Origin: Tenodera sinensis
Taxonomy: Eukaryota; Arthropoda; Insecta; Mantodea; Mantidae
Direction: 5' to 3'
DNA length: 64,000 bases
NCBI GenBank assembly: GCA_030765045.1
Contig: CM060962.1
Span: 98,076,412-98,140,411, forward strand
Shown: piece by piece, positions 22,819 through 39,420 of the stretch
Layout: the number at the start of each line of letters is the position of its first letter
Numbering within the stretch: position 1 is the stretch's first letter
The notes under the pieces: model-generated
What the model saw: the letters and a program-made list of their open reading frames with translations, nothing else
Databases searched by the model: none
Told to the model about the DNA's origin: nothing
Program-made: the position numbers and the translations under genes

Positions 22819-23326
22819 TTAAAACACTTTAACTTCTAAAGAAACTAACACTTTGAAACCTACAATGTGCTCAAGCACTGCCATAAAATCACTTTCATAC
22901 ACAAACAGTAAGCAGTTTTCACTTTCAATCATAACAAATGGAGAGAACACCGTTTTTAAAAGTTCCCAAATGACAAAATCTTCTTGTTTTGACACCATTC
23001 TCTGAAAACTACCTCTTCCTGAAGTCTCTGCTATCACCTTTCTCCAGGATCCTTCTGAATTGATGCTAATGCGGTACTTAAATATTTCGGTTGGTTCTCA
23101 AGGATAGTTGGTGTGCATCTTCTTTGAGCTAATAACGTTATAATTTGACTTGCAGCCACATACACAACAGCTCTGCGGCTCTGAAACAACAGAAATAGGT
23201 CACCTGATTACAGCATTTGTAAGAAATACAGGTTGTTTCAAATCTCAAAAAAATTATAACTTACCTTATTTCATAAAAAATGTAGTAAACAAGCCACAGC
23301 TCCTTCAATAACAAACTGACAGCCAT
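22819..23326 (-). CDS. candidate second MULE gene, convergent with the transposase
   Basis: On the minus strand an ATG at 23326, 7 bp inside the right terminal repeat and in strong context (A at -3, G at +4), opens MAVSLLLKELWLVYYIFYEI and ends at a consensus donor (ATAAG|GTAAGT, exon 23326-23265). A pyrimidine-rich acceptor (TTGTTTCAGAG) lies 86 bp on. Using its second AG, exon 2 starts at 23178 in frame and stays open (SRRAVVYVAASQIITLLAQ...) to TGA 23034, giving 68 residues. A one-base shift before that stop would join a further open frame (23037-22819) reading GRGSFQRMVSKQEDFVIW and so on. No known domain is recognised. The layout, two genes reading inward from opposite terminal repeats, is that of maize MuDR (mudrA/mudrB). 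It could also be a captured host fragment or chance; splicing is inferred, not shown. Confidence 0.4.
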
Positions 23327-23332
23327 ATTTCC

Positions 23333-23435
23333 AGTCACGTGATGCATGTCACGTGACGCCCAGCCATGTTAGTCACGTGACTTCAACACTTCGGCTTTCT
23401 TCGCCACTGGACAAGTGTGCAATATAAGGTTAAGT
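23333..23435 (-). repeat. right terminal inverted repeat of the MULE
   Basis: Reverse complement of 16753-16855 with about six mismatches in the inner third. All three CACGTG hexamers are conserved. Confidence 0.95.
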
Positions 23436-23559
23436 CAGACCAACTTGAACAGTAACAATACAGTAATACGAGTAAAGGCTTAAAATTGTCTCTTATTGTC
23501 ATTATAGGATTCCGTCACACACTCTAAAATATGCTTTTATGGAACATTTTTCGAATGTT

Positions 23560-23690
23560 ACTTTCTCAAAAATTGTTATAAGGAGTTTGAATAAAATACC
23601 ATATAATTAACATATTTACAGGACAAATAAAATGTATATCTTGAAATTTTTGGCGTAATCTGTGAAGTCCTCGGTCAAAGAAACTTTGGG
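23560..23690 (+). repeat. dispersed unclassified repeat (family R), fragment
   Basis: Shares the ordered blocks AAAATACCATATAATTAACA, AAATGTATATCTTGAAATTT and TCTGTGAAGTCCTC with 24655-24850, 49500-49690 and 52385-53060. It has no coding and no recognised termini. Confidence 0.6.
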
Positions 23691-23835
23691 GAGGAAAAGT
23701 TTCAGGTCCCTCCCTGGTATTTGCCAGTTATTAAGACTGAAGAAAACCTGAAAAAGGAAAACTTGGGTTAGGTAGGATGGACCTGGTGGGGTTTTAACCG
23801 CGTACCTCCCGTTCACAGGTTAGTGCCTTAAGGAC
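23691..23835 (-). repeat. tRNA-like SINE piece
   Basis: The minus strand reads CTTAAGGCACTAACCTGTG, then GGAGGTACGCGGTTAAAACC, resembling a tRNA head with a weakened B box (GGTTAAAACCC). Confidence 0.45.
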
Positions 23836-24654
23836 CTAAATCTTATAGAGAACTACGCTTACTCGAGTAAGAATACTTTCGTACATGTTGAACTGTAGTG
23901 ATTCATAATATCGTTGAAAATCCTGTCGTACATTATACTTTAAGGCCTACAATTAATACTTGAATAAAATAAATAATTTGTGCGTTATTAAAAACTGTAG
24001 CAGTAGACAAAATAATCTCAACACTATAAATACACCTGAAATTGGTTTTACAACCAAATACTACAAAGCCTTGTCTTTTGTAATTTTCTTCGCTATGGTT
24101 AACTAAGACAAATCCTCGACCCGTTGACGTAGTCAATGATTTATTGAGTGCACCTTAATGAACCTCCTCACGCGATTTTGTTAATGTTTGAAGCAGATGT
24201 CTCGTCTTGATCTATATAAGACTTCCCTTGAATGTATTTATCGGAAAACTTAATGCACTTACACATGCAAGTATGTCTTCAATAAGTGTTTGATATTTAA
24301 TTTCAGCGGATTGTTCATGTTAGTCACTCGCAGCTTTATATTTACATAGGGTAGGGGCTTGGTTGCGTATTTTCTTTGTTTCATTAATTTCGTATTTTAG
24401 ACCTCATATTCAGTATCGAATGTCAAATGATTAATTTACACGCCTTTAGCAATACACGATTTCTTTGTGTATCGTCTTCAGGTATCCCCGTCTTGAGAAT
24501 ACGTAACATTTTCCGAATTCTAGTCATTCCCACTAATTAGGTCGTGTCCCCAATTATAAATTTCTCATAATACTTCTATAATTAGTCTGTCAATCAAATA
24601 AATTAATCCATATTCGCCCTCATATTAACATTTACATGCAAAATGTTTCGCTAT
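23836..24654. other. no gene seen
   Basis: AT-rich spacer without recognisable features. Confidence 0.5.
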
Positions 24655-24850
24655 TTCTTATTTTCTCAAAAATGACTAGCGGCTTTGATTAAAATACCAT
24701 ATGCTTAACACATAGGTATTTGTAAAGAAATGTACATCTTGAATTTTCTGCGAATGACCTGTGGGCTCCTCTTTAATCTGAATGATTTTTGTACAGTTGG
24801 TAAACCGTAAAAGAAGACAAAATCTTACTACATAAAAGCTGCAAGTCTCA
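24655..24850 (+). repeat. family R dispersed repeat, copy 2
   Basis: TTTTGATTAAAATACCATATGC, then AATGTACATCTTGAATTTTC and a later ATCTTACTACATAAAAGCTG block that also recurs near 53025 (ACTTACTACACAAGAATG). It is diverged but has the same block order as the other copies. Confidence 0.55.
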
Positions 24851-26276
24851 TTAATACACACAGTTTAAGTAAAATAAAAATGTTTGAGGTGTTAATTATT
24901 TTAAAGATGTTCCTTGTTATTTATTGGAGTCTTCAAATACCTTTTTGACTGATTAGTCGCCTTTCGATTTTTCTCGTCACACAAAGTGGAAGGAATTTCA
25001 AACCCATGGCAGAGAGACCGCGTTTTAAAAATCTGACTATCTCTTTAACTTAACAAATCCTCCTTAGAGCTATAGCAAAATGTATAATGAAAGTTGATCT
25101 TGTTTAACAAATAGTGGGTTGAAAAATAACTCTTGTGCAAATAGCTTCTACAAGAGTAAGTAGAGAATATGGTGCGCCTTTTAACACTATATAAATACCT
25201 TTAAAGTGCTTTATGAATACAATTAGCTCTAATTATACGTACCTACATCCACTCATCAACCAAATATAGACGACTGTTCAATATATCTCCTAGAATATCT
25301 CCTTCTTCGGTTTCTATACCTGTTTCTAATTTACTGAAAATGTGCTCTTTAGAACTTGAAGATCCCCATTAAGCTCAATATTACAGTATGATATCTAACA
25401 AATTATGCATATTCATTGCGCAGTAAGCATGAATTTCACTACTAGAATCTTTACATATTTGTGCATATTGATAAAGGAACGTGATTCTAAGAAAAATCTA
25501 CGATAAGACTTGCTTCTATGCATTTAAACTTAAATTGTGTTTAAAATATTTTGATACGTTTATACAATTGAAATTATTATTAATCTCGTTTTACTTAAAT
25601 CTCTCTTCAAACAGAAAACTTCAGTTCGTAATAATCGTATAATGTTAATGAATGTTGGTATGTAATTGTTTATTTGTCTACATTTCAACTTACATTCTTA
25701 TTTAACCAACAGTTCCTGCATTCACTGTAAAATCCTGTAATCCTGTAAGTTTTAAAATCCCAGTCCTTTATTCTACATTGCTTCTCTTTGTTTCCAAAAC
25801 ATTAGCGTTTAAAAAAAACTCTTAGAGGTATAGAAGTTGCAAAGCTCAAAATGGAGCGCCAGCTGCTTAGTTTTGAGAACCACTAAAGAATTAAAGCAAA
25901 AAGAAGACCCATTTCAATGTAGTAATTAGATTTTAACATGTTCCTTCAGTATAATAATAATAGCTCTGCTTTGAGCAATTGTGAAACCTGAACAAAAGCC
26001 TTTTCCTTGCTGTCCTGATAGTGTGGCCATTAGTCTTCAAAGTGCGGATGTGGGATTTCATAGAAGCGGTCAAAGCAAAGTGGAATGTAGCTTCAGCTTC
26101 TGAACATGTCTCTGTACCAGATTTGATGTCACCTCGTCTTCAAAGCGAGCGATCTCAAAATGGGAGAGAAGAGCTGGGTTTATCAGAACTATTCATGCCA
26201 TATTTTGTGGCATAAATATCAATAATTTCTGAAGAAAAAAGACTACCATACCGAATATTAATTGTAGGCTTTATTA
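24851..26276. other. no gene supported
   Basis: A 64-codon frame at 26021-26215 has fairly balanced composition (SVPDLMSPRLQSERSQNG) but matches nothing I know and has no visible start context or splice signals. Otherwise AT-rich DNA. Confidence 0.4.
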
Positions 26277-26470
26277 GTGTCTAACGCCCGCTTTGACTAC
26301 ATAAGGCACCGCAGGCGGTGACACTGGTGACACATGGAATGAAGATGGAGCACCGGTAGAATGAGATGGCGGGGGAAACCGGAGAACCCGGAGGAAACCC
26401 GCCCCAGCGCCGCTTCGTCCACCACAAATCCCACATGTGGTTGCCTGGGATCGAATCCGGACCACTTTGG
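26277..26470 (-). repeat. SINE, 5'-truncated copy of the 31.7-kb family
   Basis: The minus strand matches 31740-31935 closely: GTGGACGAAGCGGCG, GGTTTCCCCCGCCATCTCAT, GTCACCGCCTGCGGTGCC. The A-box half of the head is lost (the match stops at the B box, GGATTCGATCCC). Confidence 0.85.
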
Positions 26471-26787
26471 TGAATTTGTATGGTTTTAAGCCCTGTGACA
26501 GCATAGTGTAGATTTCTATTATTATGAAAGCATGTTGTCCAGCTTATCCATTGAACTTCCAAATGAAAAATAATATTGCACAACGGAGGATTCACAAAAA
26601 GAAATATACAAGTCATCTAAGGTCCTCTGTATAGGGAGTAACAACCAGCACGAAATTGACGAGGCATCCCTTCAGCATGATAATAATCACAATACTGACC
26701 CATACACCTGAATTGTCATGAGGATATGACAAACTGATCTCTGCATCGGTGCCATTACTTTCTAGTTTGTTAATTACTGTGATAAAA
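26471..26787. other. no gene seen
   Basis: Short AT-rich spacer. Confidence 0.5.
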
Positions 26788-27361
26788 TGACAAAACCTAG
26801 TTCAGTTACTTTTCCGTCACTTTGCTGTCATCTAAAAGTTTATCACAAATACACAGTTTTCTTCTAGTCAAACAACTCTGCAGTATTTCGTACTATCACA
26901 ATTCGCAACTTTTACTTTTAGTACACTTGTCTCTGTCCTTTTAGTGTCTTTCTTCACCTTGTCTGTCTCTCATACACTAGCTATCACGATCAAACACTCG
27001 ACGGCCGCTAGAATCTTCTTTAACACGACCAAACTTGTCTTTCGTGACGCGTTCGATCGTTATGCGCACAACACAGCTGATATGCACTCACTAGCACATT
27101 GACACTGCTCATGTCTGTAACCGTAAACTCTAATTCACCCTGCTGTTTCCATGCCTCCTTATATAGAGGGGATGACGTCACACGGGTCTTTCCCGATCTC
27201 CACAAACGCGCCGCCGGTGACGCAGCTGTATCTTTCTCGAAGGCTCCAAATTTTGCGTAATCACTTCGATTGCTGTTAATTATGTGTTCGCTTCCGTGAG
27301 TGGTGTGAGGAAGCTTAGTCCCGTCCGTCCTTTCTTGTGCGCCAAGACCGGCTTCTCGACA
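26788..27361 (-). repeat. LTR-like promoter repeat, copy 1
   Basis: About 575 bp, GC-richer than its surroundings, sharing block order with 55780-56404 and partly with 10108-10375. On the minus strand it begins TGTCGAGAAGCCGGTC, carries CRE and TATA elements in its 5' part, and ends TTTTGTCA, so it has the TG...CA form of a long terminal repeat. I could not find a matching 4-6 bp target duplication and no gag/pol lies next to it, so it is at best a solo LTR. An alternative is the promoter and leader of another retroelement. Confidence 0.5.
27158..27180 (-). promoter_or_regulatory. CRE plus TATA box in the LTR-like repeat
   Basis: On the minus strand a perfect palindromic CRE (TGACGTCA, 27173-27180) lies 5 bp upstream of CTATATAAGG (27158-27167). 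In the second copy a TATA box (GTATAAAAGC, 56171-56180) stands at the equivalent place but the CRE is degraded (TCATCGCC upstream). Confidence 0.6.
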
Positions 27362-31683
<4,322 letters not shown>

Positions 31684-31695
31684 CGTACAAAATTG

Positions 31696-31940
31696 GCGGC
31701 GGCGCCGTGGCCGAGCGGTTAGCGCGCTCGCCTACCACCTAGGTGGCCCGGGTTCGATCCCAGGGACCCGCATGTGGTATTCGTGGTGGACGAAGCGGCG
31801 TCTGGGCGGGTTTTCTCCGGGTTCTCCGGTTTCCCCCGCCATCTCATTCCACAGGTGCTCCATCTTTATTCCATGTATCATCAGTGTCACCGCCTGTGGT
31901 GCCGTAGTAGTAAAAGCGGGCTTTAAACACTACACACACG
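31696..31940 (+). repeat. full-length SINE with perfect 12-bp target duplication
   Basis: The head GGCGGCGCCGTGGCCGAGCG has a tRNA-Leu/Ser-like A box (TGGCCGAGCGGTTAGCGCGC) and a perfect B box (GGGTTCGATCCC), then a body of about 170 bp. It is flanked by CGTACAAAATTG at 31684-31695 and 31941-31952. Other copies lie at 57382-57627 and 26277-26470. It is not a tRNA gene: the head runs straight into the SINE body. Confidence 0.95.
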
Positions 31941-31952
31941 CGTACAAAATTG

Positions 31953-32827
31953 ACATATAGAATTTTATTTATTCTTTTGGTTGTTTCATAAAATATATAT
32001 CAAGCCCTTAAATATAATCCTAAATTATGTCATATCTTGAGCAATTTAAAAGTGTAGCACAATGCATATGCCAAGAGTTTAAGTTTATTCCCTCCAAGTT
32101 TCTGCTGAAAATTTTAACACGATTTGTTACAAATTACATCGTTTGCAGCACTTTAATGCACAAAAGTGTAAGTAAAATAAAAATTGAGTATTGGAAGTAA
32201 ATATGGGCCATAGCTTTAAAGAACTGTGAGAGGAAATGTCATAGCATGTAATTCAAGCCAAAGTTCAAGGTCTTTTAGACATAAGACTTATGTTTTATTT
32301 TTTGAAAATGTTGACCACGTTCCAATAATAGGTAACCTTAAAATGATTGCTCTTGAAATTGCAAAAAATTTTCATCTCTTCAAAAAAAAAAAAAAAATAA
32401 ATAAAAAAATCTATAGGTTTAAAGTTTCCAATGCAGGATATTTGCTTCAGAAGTTGCTTGGAAATGGAGTATATTGAAGGTTTCCATACAATTTTCAAAC
32501 ACGATTTTTTTCTTTTTTGTGCTTAAACATATTTGGTAATTACAAGCAAACACTTTGACTTCTCTGTGATGCCTTATGCACCAATTGAATTCAATGTTTT
32601 AAAGCATAACACTCGAAAACTAATTCTCGTAATAACATAGCTTGTTCTGCACACGGTTAGTGTGAAATAAGAATTAATTTCCATTGACTGACCTTATACT
32701 TAGTTAAACTATAAAGCCCGGGTCTTAAGTACTTGTCCCATTAGGATATGTAATCTCATATGAATCTGAGATCTACTTGTAGTTTAGCGGATAAACTGCG
32801 AGGCAGTTGGAGAATTTAATGTCATGT
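31953..32827. other. no gene seen
   Basis: AT-rich spacer with a 14-A run near 32382-32396. Confidence 0.5.
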
Positions 32828-33050
32828 CGACATGTTGCCAGGGTAGCTCACTGGTTAAAGCGACCGAATGATCCGTGGTTTAAATTCCGGCTATAGCATT
32901 GAATTTTTCAGTCTAACTCTACCTGTCCATACCTTATCCTACACGTGGCTAGTGAGAAAGAACAGTGAATTTCCACAATCTACTGTGACCCATGTTTATG
33001 ACGCATCGATAATAACCTCCCCATTCCCCTACTTATGCAATAAAAAAAAC
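32828..33050 (+). repeat. SINE with tRNA-like head and A-rich end
   Basis: CAGGGTAGCTCACTGGTTAA (A box) and GTGGTTTAAATTCC (weakened B box) at tRNA spacing, then a body ending near CAATAAAAAAAACT. A partial copy lies at 1315-1400. Confidence 0.7.
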
Positions 33051-33064
33051 TTTTTTCCTCCCTA

Positions 33065-34425
<1,361 letters not shown>

Positions 34426-36394
34426 ATCTCTATTGGCGTTTTGTTTGATGTGTAAAAGAATCAAACAAAAGTTGTGACAATTTTTAAAACAATTTTGCTT
34501 ACAGTCCTCAGGAAATAATGAAAAATGCAACCTTTGCTGCATAGTATTGGAAACGTGCTTAGAGGAGCATTGTACAGTTTATCTCCACGTGTTCATAACC
34601 TCAAATCTTCACCAAAAAACATGACGACGTAGAACTATACCGTCAGGGCAGCGCACTGCAGTGTTTCTTCTCACAGCATGTACCTCATAGTACTGCTATG
34701 AATAGCTTTTTAGTATTAGGGCAACTGAAGTTCAGTACAGCTGTAGAAGAGTATGAAAGTGGATGTAATATTTCCGTTTAAAAATAATTAAATAAAATAG
34801 TACATATTACAAATGCGAATTAGAAAGACTTCTAAATGGTGATGAACCTCCACATCAGTCTTCTGCGTGTTGTAGTGTGTGTTTGTTAACAGTATTGATA
34901 ACTATACTGAAAGTGCAGGCAGAAGTTCTGTCCCCACCTTCAAATGTAATTACCTAAAACTACTAGAATAAAAATAAAACTTTAGGGTTATGCGAGATTT
35001 TTCAGAATCTGACCCATCTACCCATCAATATCACCCATCAGATCCATCTGACCCATCCATCTAGAGGGGTGGGGGAGGGGTGTTCTGAGACACCTTGTTT
35101 TATCCGCTAAATTGCCGACGATCCTGAATCACTGGGATTTACCTTCGCAGATCTTACGGATACGCTTTGCGACTTAGGACCCTCAATCCCCCCCCTGTTA
35201 CGCTTACAGGCTGAAGGCTCTCAACCCTGGGCTACTAGATGGCGGTTTTTGTTAGTCGCATGCTGGCAGCCTTGCAGTTGCGAATCTTATAAGCACAAGA
35301 TGGCGTGGTTGCCCTTTCGTCATAATTTTCCTATTAAAGAAAACGTCGTGAAAAAGGTCAATGGGTGGGTTGCAGGCTCCAAAATTGCTCACATCAACTC
35401 TCAAAGCAATTCCTAAGAATTTCTAGTATGTATTATTCATATTCTAGCTCTTCCAGTTTTAAGACCGGTAATATTGATGACTATGTCACGAGTGAATGTT
35501 CATGAGTGTGATTTTAAGATCACCCCCAAGTTGGATACAGTATTCTATGTAACCTTTGTATTATAAATTGTAGGAAATGGATCATAAAATAATTCGGCAG
35601 CAATAGCTGACGTAAGTGAGAGCGTCTTGATATGCTGTCATACATACCTGCTGTCCCTGCATTTAATTTATTACTACCTGGTAGTAAGCAAACTTGCATA
35701 CATTCCCTTCCTGGCAGAGAAATGAGCAGGTTACGGATTGTGTTGTAGACTATTATCAGCACAGTATGGCAAGTAAATTATAAACTTAGATCTTAATTAT
35801 TGTATGTGTAATAATGAAGAGTTTTACATCTTAGTTGCCCAGAGAAAAGAATATGTTAAAAAGGTTCACCTTCTTTCTATGAACCCTATATCTCTGCCAT
35901 AGGAAACATGACATTGCTATGTTTGCCACGCGTGCAGTGAAGAGTCAAATATGTGAGATATTAAATATAGAAATGGGAACGCCTATATTGCGCACAAGGT
36001 TAAGATAAAATTAAGATAACATAAATTTATGAGCCGTCACATTGTGCCCACGTACAACTTTTATATTTAAGTTCGCTATAATAAAAAAATGTAATTTCCC
36101 TTTACTCTTTCAATTTATGGGCCTAGGACTAGCGAAATAATACCATAACATACCACCAATATGTTTTATACTACTTTGACGGTCCAAAAATTGCTTCTTT
36201 ATGGTTTTAAAATAACAAACTACAAATAAAGAATAATTTTAGGTAATTGAGCAGTATGTTACTACTTATTGCGTGGTAAGCACCCATTTAAGAAAATTAA
36301 AGCGCGTTATTTGTCCCAGTTGAAATTGTTGGATGAGTTTTGTATAGTACTTACGCGTTGTATGGTGTTAGCGATTTGTCGATTGTCTTTCTTA
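34426..36394. other. no gene seen
   Basis: AT-rich DNA. A short degenerate CCCATC-type repeat lies at about 35005-35065, and a slightly GC-richer stretch at 35100-35300 has no recognised content. Confidence 0.45.
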
Positions 36395-37134
36395 CTAGCT
36401 ACTGATGTTTATTATATATACCTCTTCTTTAACACTTTTTAGAACGTCAATAAAAACAAAAATATTTGTATGTGAATCATTAAACTGCTTAGCTAACGTA
36501 CTGTGGAAATCTCCGTAGGAGTTCGTTGTCCGATCTGAGGATAAGCTCTGCTTTGTCCATATCGCTAGTGGAAAACGCTCTTCATTTTCCACTAGATAGT
36601 AGGCGAATGGAGTGGCCGAATTTGGTAGCTCTGTCATAAAGTCTTTTGTAAACGCGTCTTGTGCATCGCTGGGAGGCAATAAACACAATCCGGAACACCA
36701 ATGCAGCCATTTTCTGCAATCATAATCTTCGTCCTTTTAACACAAAGCTAATCTAACATTGCCCTATGTGATTCCACCAAGCTTGGGTTAAATGGAACCT
36801 GCACGCTACGATGCTCACATTTTTCCAAATTCACTTCACTACATTGTGCTCAGCTGTTTCAGACTCAACCGCCTTTTAGAACTTAATGTTTTACTAGCTG
36901 GAGTGCATTTACAAATTATTTGACGTAAACCAATTTCATATGCCATTTGTTTTTATCGGGCAGTGGTGTGTAGTTATCATTGTGAACAGCTGTAAGAAAT
37001 GTCTGGCAAAAAATTGAAATGTTTCCACCTGAAAGATAGCTTTTTCTTTCACTAAACATTTTATATTTGTTTCAAGGACAAACATTTTTATATTATATTA
37101 TTTGTGCAGTCACACACCGACAAATATTCTGCTA
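36395..37134 (-). pseudogene. FLYWCH-type MULE transposase, catalytic half
   Basis: Minus-strand frames with stops and shifts spell the catalytic core of a second, different MULE family. In order from 37134: AEYLSVCDCTNNI, then FVLETNIKCLVKEKAIF and VETFQFFARHFLQLFTM (live copies have DGTF here), VESETAEHNVVK, IVACRFHLTQAWW, then RKWLHWCSGLCLLPPSDAQD and RTTNSYGDFHS with NIFVFIDVLKSV (36688-36395). The last block normally carries the catalytic E (RTTNxxExFHS), which is G here. The first D-containing motif has lost its aspartate as well. The upstream half of the same protein is found 10.85 kb away at 47986-48445, so the gene was split by the satellite element. Confidence 0.82.
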
Positions 37135-37390
37135 GTTTAGGTAATTATATAGAAAACGGGCCGCTAGAGGAAATGAATGCGATACCTATAATGAAATCCA
37201 TAGATCTTTATTCATAATTATAATTTTGAAAGTTTTATTTGCCACTCAAGCTTTGTCTTTGACTTATGAGCAAATTCCGTACGTTTTCTGCAACTGTTTT
37301 ATTTCGTTCGTGCAGCTGATATTAGCAAATAGATGTTTATAAGCGAGTATTATATGCGCTAAAATGATTTATTAACACAATGAAATTACT
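37135..37390 (+). repeat. left terminal inverted repeat of the satellite element
   Basis: Matches the reverse complement of 47735-47985. The outer 30 bp are nearly identical, and the remainder is about 65-75% alike with indels (judged by eye), including ATCTTTATTCATAATTATAA and GTTTTATTTC blocks. Confidence 0.78.
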
Positions 37391-39420
37391 ACAAAAACAC
37401 TGTGTTTTAAACAAATCTTTGGTTTCGGAGATAGTGGAAAGCACAGAAGCTGATGTAATGCAAGAACCTCACAAGTCTCTATTCGGAGATCACTGCATGG
37501 TGGTCATATTTTACACGTAAGCATAATTATACAGCCAAGTTTAGCCCGTGTTAGGCTCGGTTAGGTTAGGTTACAGCGTCTATATGACCGCAATAACAGG
37601 GTCCTGTGTCATCGACATTTAACCTGTGATAGGCTAGGTTAGGTTAGGTTAGGTTACTGCATGTACATGACCGGGGTGACAGAATCCTGGGTCACCGAAA
37701 TTTAACCCTTCTTAGGCTAGGTTAGGTTTGGTTAGGTTACTGCGTGTGTATGACCGGGATGACAGGGTCTTGTATCATCAACATTTAAGCTGTGATAGGT
37801 TAGGTTAGGTTACTGCGTGTGTATGACCGGGATGACAGGGTCCCGTGCCACCGAAATTTAATCCGTGTTAGGCTAGGTTAGGTTACGTTACTGCGTGTGT
37901 ATGACCGGGATGACAGGGTCCCGTGTCACCGAAATTTAACCCGTGTTAGGCTAGGTTAGGTTAGGTTACTGCGTGTACATGACCGGGATGACAGGGTCCT
38001 GTGTCACCGAAATTTAACCCGTATTAGGTTAGGTTAGGTTACGTTACTGCGTGCGTATGACCAGGATGACAGGGTCCTGTGTCACCGAAATTTAACCCGT
38101 GTTAGGCTTGGTTAGGTTAGGTTAGGTTACTGCGTGTACATTACCGGGATGACAGGATCCCGTGTCACCGAAATTTAACCCGTGTTAGGTTAGGTTAGGT
38201 TAGGTTAGGTTAGGTTAGGTTACAGCGTATGTATGACCGGGATGAGAGCGTCCTGTGTCACCGAAATTTAACCCGTGTTAGGCTAGATTAGGTTACAGCA
38301 TGTGTATGACCGGGATGACAGGGTCCTGTGTCACCGAAATTTATCCCGTGTTAGGCTAGGTTGGGTTACAGCGTGTGTATGACCGGGATGACAGCGTCCT
38401 GTGTCACCGAAATTTAACCCGTGTTAGGCTAGGTTAGGTTACAGCGTGTGTATGACCGGGATGACAGGGTCTTGTGTCACCGAAATTTAACCCGTGTTAG
38501 GCTAGGTTGGGTTACAGCGTGTGTATGACCAGGATGACAGCGTCCTGTGTCACAGAAATTTAACCCGTGTTAGGCTAGGTCAGGTTACAGCGTGTGTATG
38601 ACCGGGATAACGGCGTCCTGTGTCACAGAAATTTAACCCGTGTTAGGCTAGGTTAGGTTAGGTTACAGCGTGTGTATGACCGGGATGACAGGGTCCTGTG
38701 TCACCGAAATTTAACCCGTGTTAGGCTAGCTTGGGTTACAGCGTGTGTATGACCGGGATGACAGCGTCCTGTGTAACCGAAATTTAACCAATGTTAGGCT
38801 AAGTTAGGTTACAGCGTGTGTATGACCGGGATGACAGGGTCCAGTGTCACCGAAATTTAACCGTGTTAGGCTAGGTTGGGTTACAGCGTGTGTATGACCG
38901 GGATGACAGCGTCCTGTGTCACCGAAATTTAACCCGTCTTAGGCTAGGTTAGGCTAGGTTACTGCGTGTACATGACAGGGATGACAGGGATTTGTATCAC
39001 CGAAATTTAACCCGTGTTGGCTAGGTTAGGTTAAGTTACTGCGTGTACATGAAAGGGATCACAGGGATTTGTATCACCCAAATTTAACCCGTGTTGGCTA
39101 GGTTAGGTTAGGTTACTGCGTGTACATGACAGGGATGACAGGGATTTGTATCACCGAAATTTAACCCGTGTTGGCTAGGATAGGTTAGGTTACTGCGTTT
39201 ACATGACAGGGATGACAGGGATTTGTATCACCGACATTTAACCCGTGTTGGCTAGGTTTGGTTAGGTTACTGCGTGTACATGACAGGGATGACAGGGATT
39301 TGTATCACCGAAATTTAACGCGTGTTAGGTTAGGTTAGGTTAGGTTACTGCGTGTACATGACAGGGATGACTGGGATTTGTATCACCGAAATTTAACCCG
39401 TGCTGGCTAGGTTAGGTTAG

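Larger units (their letters stand above)
16753..23435 (+). mobile_element. complete MULE (Mutator-like) transposon, 6683 bp
   Basis: Two 103-bp terminal inverted repeats (16753-16855 and 23333-23435) are identical over the outer 66 bp or so and differ at about six places inside. They are flanked by a perfect 9-bp target duplication, CAGACCAAC (16744-16752, 23436-23444), the length typical of Mutator-like elements. The left half carries a MULE transposase with C2H2, DDE and SWIM regions. The middle holds a truncated SINE and a 63-bp minisatellite. The right half has an 80-bp tandem duplication and a candidate second gene on the minus strand starting just inside the right repeat. The well-matched termini and intact target duplication suggest fairly recent insertion. 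The transposase copy itself is frameshifted by an 88-bp duplication. Confidence 0.95.

Noticed and set aside
31696..31770. Functional tRNA-Leu or tRNA-Ser gene
   Set aside because: A and B boxes are present but the sequence runs into a SINE body, has target duplications and recurs at 57.6 kb and 26.4 kb.
36395..36688. 97-residue host protein
   Set aside because: Motifs RTTNxxxxFHS and NIFVFIDVLK and the flanking out-of-frame remnants show it is the end of a dead MULE transposase.
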